A stretch of 5,515 bases of DNA. Origin: Bacillota bacterium (GTDB taxonomy: Bacteria > Bacillota > Dethiobacteria > DTU022). This document shows, in pieces, positions 1 to 5,515 of the stretch (positions are counted from its first letter, which is position 1; every line of letters starts with the position of its first letter). The notes under the pieces were generated by a model. That model was not told where the DNA came from, ran no database searches, and saw only the letters and a list, made by a program, of their open reading frames with translations. The DNA is taken from positions 1-5,515 of the forward strand of contig JAAZIG010000348.1 of assembly GCA_012510325.1 (NCBI GenBank), in the 5' to 3' direction. Made by a program: the position numbers and the translations under genes.

Positions 1-1
1 A

Positions 2-1255
2 GTTGGCCGGGAATTCACATTGGTAAGCCGAAATCCAACCCAAAACATTGTGATGAAGCGCGGCGCTGTTTCGGTTGGCCTGGGACGGGGAGCACCATTT
101 ATCGTTGATTACGATGGATCGCGGCGAAGCTCCACAACGGATGATTTTTTAAATGCAATCAAGGTTGGACAATCACTTGACGTGATTGATCATTGTGGCC
201 CGCTTTTGGCTGTAGCAGACGTGCCCCGTGATCTGGCTAACCTCTGGCGATTTTATCTGACCCTGAAGTACTCGGATAAAACGGGAGTAGTCTATTCGGG
301 TTTCAGTATAGAGATGCTCTGTATTCTCTTCGGTATCTCCAGGGAAACGATGAAGGAGCAGGCGAGAACAGGTCAGGTTTACGGTCAAATTTCGATCAAT
401 CCCACTTCACCCCTTTTCCTGGGGGAGAGTCAATGCCTAGATTTACTTGAAATGGCCGAAATCGGGTTTCCTCTGATGATGTCACCGATGCCGGTGGCTT
501 CGACTACCGCTCCCTGCACTCTGCCGGGAACCCTGATCTTGCAGAACTGCGAAATCATGGCGCCTCTTGTTCTCTCGCAGCTGATCAATCCGGGAACGCC
601 CGTTCTTTACGGGACGATTTCAAGTGTGGCTGATATGAAGACTTTCTCTGCTCTATATGGTTCACCCGAAGTCAGATTGATCGAGAGCGTTTCGGTTCAG
701 ATAGCCCAATTTTACGACATGCTCAGCCGCGGTGATGTGGGGCTGACAGATGCCATTACCTGTGATTTCCAGGCTGGTGCTGAATCGATGTTTCAGTTCC
801 TGAACACGATCCGAAGCGGGATCAACTACTTGCCGGGCTGCGGACATCTGGGAAGTTTCCTGGAGGGTTCTCTGGAGAAAATAGTTCTTGATGCCGAGAT
901 CGCTGAATACGCTGAGCGGTTCTTTACGCCGCTGGAATTTAACGAGGATACCATGGCGGTTGATTTGATCAAGAAAGTTGGGATTCAGGGACAGTTCATG
1001 ACAGAGCCTCACACGCTGGAGCATTTCCGGAAAGAGTTCTACAATCCAACGGTTTTCAGCAGAATGACCTACGAGAAGTGGGCGGAAAAGGGCAGCAAGG
1101 ACGCCCTTGCCAGGGCCCATGAACGGGTCAATGAGATCTTGGAGAAATACGAACGTCCGTCCATGGATGAAAGCGTTGAACAGGACCTGGACAAATTCCT
1201 GCAAGCTAAATTTGACGATAATGGAGCGGTAGCCCATCTGGAAAGATATAAATAA
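2..1255 (+). CDS. MttB-family (non-pyrrolysine) corrinoid methyltransferase, copy 1, 5' end missing
   Basis: Likely transfers a methyl group from a quaternary or tertiary amine-type substrate to the Co(I) centre of a cognate corrinoid protein in the cytoplasm; the substrate cannot be read from sequence. The frame is open from base 2 to TAA at 1253-1255, giving 417 codons. The reading begins VGREFT, which matches residues 70-74 of the second copy at 4281, so about 69 N-terminal residues lie outside the window and the full protein would be about 486 residues, normal for MttB. The TTG at 20 is therefore not a real start. Family hallmarks visible include SPMPVASTTAP, TLPGTLILQNCE, INPGTPVLYG, the D-x-QAG-x-ES element (DFQAGAES), LDAEI and a C-terminal HTLEHFRKEF segment, followed by a helical tail. 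No in-frame TAG occurs, so this is not the pyrrolysine-containing trimethylamine enzyme; glycine betaine (MtgB-like) or related substrates are plausible. From 482 onward it is almost identical to copy 2. Confidence 0.93.
   Translation, partial: VGREFTLVSRNPTQNIVMKRGAVSVGLGRGAPFIVDYDGSRRSSTTDDFLNAIKVGQSLDVIDHCGPLLAVADVPRDLANLWRFYLTLKYSDKTGVVYSGFSIEMLCILFGISRETMKEQARTGQVYGQISINPTSPLFLGESQCLDLLEMAEIGFPLMMSPMPVASTTAPCTLPGTLILQNCEIMAPLVLSQLINPGTPVLYGTISSVADMKTFSALYGSPEVRLIESVSVQIAQFYDMLSRGDVGLTDAITCDFQAGAESMFQFLNTIRSGINYLPGCGHLGSFLEGSLEKIVLDAEIAEYAERFFTPLEFNEDTMAVDLIKKVGIQGQFMTEPHTLEHFRKEFYNPTVFSRMTYEKWAEKGSKDALARAHERVNEILEKYERPSMDESVEQDLDKFLQAKFDDNGAVAHLERYK
482..1032 (+). repeat. Direct repeat, copy 1: near-identical 3' part of the MttB gene
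   Basis: Aligned without gaps to 4965-5515 at a constant offset of 4483. By eye about 26 of 551 positions differ (about 95% identity): 20 synonymous changes and 6 bases in four replaced codons (P/A, L/I, S/N, V/A). The left border is sharp, at the codon for the first S of SPMPVA. The right border cannot be seen because the other copy leaves the window. Confidence 0.93.
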
Positions 1256-1402
1256 CAAAATGTAGCAGCAGTAAATTCCTTAAAGTCGCAAGCATCCCGG
1301 AGGCTGTCAGAGCGCATAAAACAGCGCTTTACATCATGTTGTCGCGTGTTTAAATTTAAGGATTGAGTATACGGGCAAAGTTGAAAGGAGAAAAGGGAAA
1401 AC
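1256..1402. other. Intergenic spacer with a weak hairpin
   Basis: This 147-base gap separates MttB copy 1 from the methyl-THF methyltransferase and is the longest non-coding stretch here. It holds a short inverted repeat: 1309-1315 (agagcgc) can pair with 1324-1330 (gcgcttt) around an 8-base loop, seven pairs including one G-U. Only three T follow within the stem end, so it is a poor intrinsic terminator; it might instead be an mRNA processing or stability element. A 10-base AT palindrome (ttaaatttaa) lies at 1350-1359. I see no convincing -35/-10 pair, no riboswitch-like structure and no small ORF with a ribosome binding site. The simplest reading is a spacer inside one operon, but a promoter here cannot be excluded. 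Confidence 0.4.
1385..1390 (+). promoter_or_regulatory. Ribosome binding site of the methyl-THF methyltransferase
   Basis: AAGGAG is a strong Shine-Dalgarno match, but it lies 12 bases before the ATG at 1403, longer than the usual 5-9. A weaker purine run (aaaaggga) at 1391-1398 lies closer. The ATG is still preferred because the family starts with the same short MLxIGExING strand. Confidence 0.6.
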
Positions 1403-2197
1403 ATGTTGTTTATCGGAGAATCTATCAATGGCACTCGAAAATCCATAAGAAACGCAATTGCTAGCGGTGATGAAGCTTTTATTGTCAAGCTGGCAGAAGA
1501 TCAGATTAATGCGGGATCCAACATGCTGGATGTAAACGCAGGAACAGGGCAGGGCAGGGATGAAACGAAGGATCTTGTCTGGTTGATTGAGCTTATTCAA
1601 AAGAACTTTGACGTACCTCTATGCCTGGATAGCTCGGATTCAGCAGCAATTGACAAGGCGCTGGACGTGTGTACGGGCGTTCCCATGATTAACAGTATTT
1701 CAGGAGAGAAGCAAAAGCTGGAAGCACTGCTGCCGGTGATCAAGTCAAGGGAGTGCAAAGTGGTTGCGCTTTGCATCGGTGACGATGGTATTCCCAAAAC
1801 AGCTGCTGAAAGGCTGGAGATTGCACGTTATGTCGTCGACCAGCTGGAACAGGCAGAGGTAAAAAGGGAAGACATATATATTGATCCAATTGTGCTAAGT
1901 ATTGCCACCGATACGGACGCCGCCTTGGTTACCCTGGAGACAATGTCTCTGGTTAAAGAGGAGCTGGGTGTAAACACCGTTCTGGCTGTTTCGAATGTCG
2001 GTTTTGGGCTGCCAATGCGCACCCTGATTAACAGAACATTTATTGCGTTTGCTGTTGAACGCGGACTGGATGCGCTGCTGGCTGATATCAGAGATAAAAG
2101 TATGATTGCAACCGTCAAGGCTGCGCGGGCCCTGCAAAATAAGGATCCATTCTGTGGTGGGTACCTTAAAGCATACAGGAAAGGTCAGCTTGGTTAA
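1403..2197 (+). CDS. Methyltetrahydrofolate:corrinoid-protein methyltransferase (AcsE/MtgA type)
   Basis: Pterin-binding (DHPS-like) TIM-barrel enzyme that exchanges a methyl group between a corrinoid protein and tetrahydrofolate in the cytoplasm. At 264 residues it matches the family, whose Moorella AcsE is about 262. The N-terminus MLFIGESINGT is the first family strand. Pterin- and methyl-binding residues align with those known in AcsE: D76 in LCLDS, N97 in MINS, D161 in YIDP and N198 in VSNVG; MLDVNAG (D43, N45) and the late LINRTF motif are also present. Next to MttB-like genes the expected direction is from methyl-corrinoid to THF, as for MtgA in glycine betaine demethylation, though AcsE-type enzymes run either way. 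It is followed after 38 bases by the ASKHA gene and is probably cotranscribed with it. Methionine synthase or dihydropteroate synthase are less likely: there are no extra domains, and the match to the short corrinoid methyltransferases is direct. Confidence 0.93.
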   Translation: MLFIGESINGTRKSIRNAIASGDEAFIVKLAEDQINAGSNMLDVNAGTGQGRDETKDLVWLIELIQKNFDVPLCLDSSDSAAIDKALDVCTGVPMINSISGEKQKLEALLPVIKSRECKVVALCIGDDGIPKTAAERLEIARYVVDQLEQAEVKREDIYIDPIVLSIATDTDAALVTLETMSLVKEELGVNTVLAVSNVGFGLPMRTLINRTFIAFAVERGLDALLADIRDKSMIATVKAARALQNKDPFCGGYLKAYRKGQLG

Positions 2198-2225
2198 CCC
2201 CGGGGAAAGATAATAAATATATCAG

Positions 2226-2232
2226 AAGGTGA
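2226..2232 (+). promoter_or_regulatory. Ribosome binding site of the hydantoinase-like ASKHA gene
   Basis: AAGGTGA matches the 3' portion of the consensus Shine-Dalgarno sequence and lies just before the ATG at 2236. It fixes the start two residues before the first beta strand (IGLGIDTGG), as expected for this fold. Confidence 0.65.
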
Positions 2233-2235
2233 AAC

Positions 2236-4215
2236 ATGGCTATTGGACTCGGGATAGACACCGGTGGGACCTATACTGATGCGGCTTTGGTTGATCTTGA
2301 TTGTAAAAAGATATTAGCCAAAGGAAAAGCGCTTACTGATCGCAGGGACCTTTGCAGCAGTATTGTGAGTAGTGTTAAAGCAGTTGGCAAAGCTGTTTTG
2401 GATGCGGAATTTGTTGCTCTATCCACCACGTTGGCCACGAATGCAATAGTCGAGGGTGAGGGGGCGGTTGTCCGGCTAATAGCGATAGGTAACCGCTCAG
2501 AGATAGAGGCGCTGGTGCCTCCGGGAGAAGTGTCCTTTATCGAAGGAGGACACAAAATAGATGGAAGCCGGTTAGCGGATCTGGACGAGAGGGGATTGAT
2601 CAGAACAGCCAACTGCATTTCCGGGCAAGTCGAAGCTGTAGCCATTTCATCCTATTTAAGCGTGCGGAATCCGGAACATGAGTTGCGTGCGAAATCGCTG
2701 ATCCATGAGCTGACCAGACTTCCCATTGTCTGTGGGCATGAGCTTACGACGAAGCTGGGGTATAAGGAAAGAACGGCAACGGCTTTACTGAATGCACGGC
2801 TGATCCCCTTAAGTGTAAATCTTTTCTCTGATGTTAAAAAGGCTCTCAATGAAATGGGTATAGCAGTACCTATATTGGTTGTAAAGAGTGACGGCACACT
2901 TGTGGATATCGACGAAGCGATGACGCGACCGGTGCAAACAATTCTTTCCGGGCCGGCCGCAGGCATAGCAGGTGCTTTACATTTGGCCGGCGTCGATAGC
3001 GGGATTGTTGTTGACATGGGCGGCACGACTATGGATATGAGCTTAATTGTTGGGGGCAGCCCTCGAATGAATAAAGAGGGCGCTGTCGTTGGGGGATGGC
3101 GGACCAGAGTTGAATCTGTAAATGTTTCCACCATCGGTTTGGGTGGTGACAGCTATATCTGGAGCGATACAAATAGAAGTGTGCACATTGGCCCAAAACG
3201 GGTTTTGCCCCTTGCTTGTTTATCCGCGGATCACTCAAGTATAGTGCCTAAGTTGAGGGATTTGCTCAGCGATTCAGAGATTAAGCCTTTTTTGGGGGAG
3301 CCGCAGGACTTCATATACAAAAGGGCTTCTACAGGCGAGGGGGCACTGGACCGTCGGGAAAGAGACATTGTCGGGGCGCTTAAAGCAGGACCACTGATGT
3401 TATGCGAAATGTTTAACGGCGACCGGGAATCCTGGAGGGCAACGCGTCTGGCCCTTCAGAAGCTGGAGCGGATGGGCCTTGTCGGTCGGGCAGGCTTAAC
3501 CCCCACAGACATTCTTAATTCAAACGAGCAGGCGAGCCTTTGGGACAGCCGGGCGTCTGTCCTTGGTGTTTCCATAATGGCCCGTTATCTTAAAACAGAG
3601 CGGGAAGAATTTGAAAAGAAAATCTTACGCAACCTCAAGGAAGATATCGCCTGCGAAGTTGTTAGGAAACAGGTGAAAGAGTGTATCCTTGACCGAGATA
3701 TGGAATTATGCGGTGCTTGTGAGAAGCTAATTGATGCTGTCTGCCGACCAAAAGACAAAGGAATGGTCCAGCTTTTGGTTAGATCCGACCTACCTCTCGT
3801 AGGTATCGGTGCGCCCATTGAAGCTTATCTTCCCGGAGTGGCCAATTTGCTGGAAAGCGCATATTTGATCCCCGCCCATGCAGATGTAGCCAGCGCAATG
3901 GGTGCTGTGTTGGCCAACGTGGTAGAAACAGCAAATCTGCTTATAGAAAATGCAAGTGACGGTGGATTTAATGTCTATTCTCCCTGGGGGAAATATTATT
4001 TTAAAACATTAGAACAGGCGAAAGATTTTGCCGTGGAGTTGGGGGAAAAGAGGGTAGCCGAAAGAGCAATCAAGTCTGGTGCCTCACATGTAAAGATAAC
4101 GAAAAATATTTACGATAAGGAAGTTTTCCAGGGAGGTGAGAATTCAACATTTCTTTATACTCTAGTGCGGATTACTGCAACCGGACCGCCTTGTTTTCTA
4201 AATTCCCCCAATTAA
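2236..4215 (+). CDS. Hydantoinase/oxoprolinase-family (HyuA-like) ASKHA protein
   Basis: Belongs to the hydantoinase A/oxoprolinase family, which has an actin/hexokinase/HSP70-like ATP-binding fold; family members that are enzymes open cyclic amides with ATP. Domain order: an N-terminal Hydant_A_N-type region with phosphate-1 motif DTGGTYTD at residues 8-15 and STTLATNAI at 63-71; GHELTTKLGYKERTATALLNA at about 167-187; SGPAAG at 238-243; phosphate-2 motif VVDMGGTTMD at 258-267; and IGLGGDS at 300-306. A winged-helix-like stretch at about 372-425 ends in GLTPTD, and a second ASKHA-type element IGIGAP-like (VGIGAP) lies at 522-527 with PAHADVASAMGA at 546-557. Length is 659, usual for the stand-alone family. 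Five cysteines fall in residues 473-503, including CGAC. No HyuB partner is in the window. Its position between a methyl-THF methyltransferase and an MttB gene argues for a role in methyl transfer, possibly ATP-driven reactivation of the corrinoid protein, rather than hydantoin breakdown; that role is inference. Confidence 0.88.
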   Translation: MAIGLGIDTGGTYTDAALVDLDCKKILAKGKALTDRRDLCSSIVSSVKAVGKAVLDAEFVALSTTLATNAIVEGEGAVVRLIAIGNRSEIEALVPPGEVSFIEGGHKIDGSRLADLDERGLIRTANCISGQVEAVAISSYLSVRNPEHELRAKSLIHELTRLPIVCGHELTTKLGYKERTATALLNARLIPLSVNLFSDVKKALNEMGIAVPILVVKSDGTLVDIDEAMTRPVQTILSGPAAGIAGALHLAGVDSGIVVDMGGTTMDMSLIVGGSPRMNKEGAVVGGWRTRVESVNVSTIGLGGDSYIWSDTNRSVHIGPKRVLPLACLSADHSSIVPKLRDLLSDSEIKPFLGEPQDFIYKRASTGEGALDRRERDIVGALKAGPLMLCEMFNGDRESWRATRLALQKLERMGLVGRAGLTPTDILNSNEQASLWDSRASVLGVSIMARYLKTEREEFEKKILRNLKEDIACEVVRKQVKECILDRDMELCGACEKLIDAVCRPKDKGMVQLLVRSDLPLVGIGAPIEAYLPGVANLLESAYLIPAHADVASAMGAVLANVVETANLLIENASDGGFNVYSPWGKYYFKTLEQAKDFAVELGEKRVAERAIKSGASHVKITKNIYDKEVFQGGENSTFLYTLVRITATGPPCFLNSPN

Positions 4216-4269
4216 TGAACTGAGATCTATGCGAGCAAAAGGATGCATTTCCCAAAATACCAGTAAAGC

Positions 4270-4275
4270 GAGGAG
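4270..4275 (+). promoter_or_regulatory. Ribosome binding site of MttB copy 2
   Basis: GAGGAG lies five bases before the ATG at 4281 and decides the start of this gene. The 65-base gap before it (4216-4280) shows no hairpin terminator, so readthrough from the upstream gene is likely. Confidence 0.7.
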
Positions 4276-4280
4276 AGAAT

Positions 4281-5515
4281 ATGGGTTACATCTTTGATCG
4301 CCTTCAGCCCCTTAGTGCAAGGGATCTTAACAAGATTCATTGCGCCACAGTAGATATTTTAAGGGAAGTGGGGATGGCTTTTGATTCCGAAAAGGCTCTC
4401 GATATTTTCAAAAAACACGGATTCAAGGTAGATGGCAAAGTAGTTCATTTTACGGAGAAAGCAATTGAGGAATCTTTGGAAACAATTGGGCGTGAATTCA
4501 CTGTTCTGAGCAGAAATCCGGAGCACAACGTGGTGATGAACCGGGAGACCTATGCCGTCGGCTTAGGGCGCTCAGCCCCTTTTCTGATTGATTATGATGG
4601 AACACGGCGTAGCCCTGTTACGGAAGACTTCCTGAATGTGATGAAGATCGGACAATCACTTGATGCAATCAAGCATTGTGGACCGCTGATCTACCCAACT
4701 GAAGTACCGCGTGACACTGTGGCCATGTACATGCAATATTTAACCCTGAAGTACACGGATAAAATAGTTAATGCGAACCCTGATTATGGCGTGGATATGT
4801 TATGTATTGTCTTCGGTATTACCAAAGAAAAGATGAAAGAGCAGGCAGAAAAAGGTCTGGTATACGGTTTTGGAGGTCTCAACCCCACTTCGCCTTTGGT
4901 AGTTGGCGATAGCCAATGCCATAGCTTGCTCGGGCAGTCTGAGATTGGTATTCCCATTGTTATCTCACCGATGCCGGTGGCTTCAACTACCGCTCCCTGC
5001 ACTCTGCCGGGAACCCTGATATTGCAGAACTGCGAAATCATGGCGCCGCTTGTTCTTTCGCAGCTGATCAACCCGGGAACGGCGGTTCTTTACGGGACGA
5101 TTTCCAGTGTGGCTGATATGAAAACTTTCTCTGCCATATACGGTTCGCCCGAAGTCAGATTGATCGAGAATGCTTCGGTTCAGATAGCCCAATTTTACGA
5201 CATGCTCAGCCGTGGCGATGTGGGGCTGACAGATGCCATTACCTGTGATTTCCAGGCAGGTGCTGAATCGATGTTTCAGTTTCTGAACACGATCCGAAGC
5301 GGGATCAACTATTTGCCGGGCTGTGGACATCTGGGAAGTTTCCTGGAGGGTTCTCTGGAAAAGATAGTTCTTGATGCCGAGATCGCTGAATACGCTGAGC
5401 GGTTCTTTACGCCGCTGGAATTTAATGAGGATACCATGGCTGTTGATTTGATCAAGAAAGTTGGGATTCAGGGACAGTTCATGACAGAGCCTCACACGCT
5501 GGAGCATTTCCGGAA
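4281..5515 (+). CDS. MttB-family (non-pyrrolysine) corrinoid methyltransferase, copy 2, 3' end missing
   Basis: Second MttB homolog, expected to methylate a corrinoid protein from an amine-type methyl donor. It starts at ATG 4281 with a good ribosome binding site and stays open for 411 codons plus two bases to the window edge. The N-terminus (MGYIFDRLQPLSARDLNKIH) has the usual helical lead with REVGMAF-type motif, then GREFT at 70-74, RNPEHNVVM, VGLGRSAPF, DYDGTRRS, NPTSPL and, from residue 229, SPMPVASTTAP, TLPGTLILQNCE, NPGTAVLYG and DFQAGAES. About 74 C-terminal residues are missing if it matches copy 1. There is no in-frame TAG in the visible part. Residues 70-228 are about 57% identical to copy 1 without gaps, whereas residues 229-411 differ at only four positions. 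The divergent N-terminal half suggests a different substrate from copy 1; the shared half may keep the same corrinoid partner. Both ideas are inference. Confidence 0.93.
   Translation, partial: MGYIFDRLQPLSARDLNKIHCATVDILREVGMAFDSEKALDIFKKHGFKVDGKVVHFTEKAIEESLETIGREFTVLSRNPEHNVVMNRETYAVGLGRSAPFLIDYDGTRRSPVTEDFLNVMKIGQSLDAIKHCGPLIYPTEVPRDTVAMYMQYLTLKYTDKIVNANPDYGVDMLCIVFGITKEKMKEQAEKGLVYGFGGLNPTSPLVVGDSQCHSLLGQSEIGIPIVISPMPVASTTAPCTLPGTLILQNCEIMAPLVLSQLINPGTAVLYGTISSVADMKTFSAIYGSPEVRLIENASVQIAQFYDMLSRGDVGLTDAITCDFQAGAESMFQFLNTIRSGINYLPGCGHLGSFLEGSLEKIVLDAEIAEYAERFFTPLEFNEDTMAVDLIKKVGIQGQFMTEPHTLEHFR
4965..5515 (+). repeat. Direct repeat, copy 2: near-identical 3' part of the MttB gene
   Basis: Partner of 482-1032. 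The 27 bases just before it match copy 1 at only about 15 positions, while the first 19 bases inside are identical. The scattered silent differences show that the repeat is real and not a collapsed or doubled assembly segment. It probably continues past the window edge. Confidence 0.93.

Noticed and set aside
20..22. TTG as start codon of the first gene
   Set aside because: The frame stays open upstream to base 2 and encodes GREFT, matching residues 70-74 of copy 2, so the true start lies outside the window.
1350..1359. TTAAATTTAA palindrome as an operator or promoter
   Set aside because: It is short, AT-only and expected by chance; no matching -35/-10 elements with proper spacing were found.
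2198..2205. CCCCGGGG palindrome after the methyl-THF methyltransferase stop
   Set aside because: It has no loop and no T-run, so it is not a terminator; no operator is known to me with this form.
2652..3134. Reverse-strand open frame within the ASKHA gene
   Set aside because: It is a low-complexity S/P/T-rich translation antisense to conserved ATP-binding motifs, so it is a shadow.
4129..4140. Ribosome-binding-like GGGAGGTGAG near the end of the ASKHA gene
   Set aside because: No start codon follows at a suitable distance with a meaningful frame, so it is probably chance within coding sequence.
4983..5507. Long reverse-strand reading frame, with a similar one at 662-1258
   Set aside because: Both lie antisense to the same conserved MttB segment and are similar only because the sense strands are near identical. 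They have no family motifs or sensible start context.
4965..5515. Assembly artefact as the cause of the repeat
   Set aside because: The copies differ at about 26 scattered, mostly silent positions and have different flanking sequence, which a duplicated read segment would not show.

Overview
The window looks like part of a bacterial corrinoid-dependent methyl-transfer operon. It carries four genes, all on the + strand: an MttB-family (trimethylamine/betaine methyltransferase superfamily) gene cut by the left edge, a methyltetrahydrofolate:corrinoid-protein methyltransferase (AcsE/MtgA type), a hydantoinase/oxoprolinase-family ASKHA protein of 659 residues, and a second MttB-family gene cut by the right edge. 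No RNA genes, CRISPR arrays, transposases or reverse-strand genes are supported.

The gene set suggests an anaerobe that demethylates quaternary amines or similar N-methyl compounds and feeds methyl groups into tetrahydrofolate and the Wood-Ljungdahl route. The base composition is near balanced and the genes have purine-rich Shine-Dalgarno sites, which would fit Clostridia such as the Desulfitobacterium/Peptococcaceae/Sporomusa groups. The lineage is inferred and not shown by a marker gene.

Layout: 2-1255, C-terminal ~417 codons of MttB homolog 1; 1256-1402, a 147-base spacer with only a weak hairpin; 1403-2197, the methyl-THF methyltransferase; a 38-base gap; 2236-4215, the ASKHA protein; a 65-base gap; 4281-5515, MttB homolog 2, open to the window end. 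Both MttB copies are read without an in-frame amber codon, so both belong to the non-pyrrolysine branch of the family.

Predicted working order, by family knowledge: an MttB-like enzyme moves a methyl group from its substrate to Co(I) on a small corrinoid protein, and the AcsE/MtgA-like enzyme passes it from methyl-Co(III) to tetrahydrofolate. The corrinoid protein itself is not in the window. The ASKHA protein has an ATPase-type fold; its job in such operons is not settled, and ATP-dependent care of the corrinoid protein is one hypothesis.

The most striking signal is that the two MttB genes are mosaics of each other. Upstream of one sharp point (482 in copy 1, 4965 in copy 2) their proteins are about 57% identical. 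Downstream, 551 aligned bases differ at only about 26 sites and the proteins at 4 of about 183 residues. This is the signature of recent gene conversion or partial-gene replacement between paralogs.
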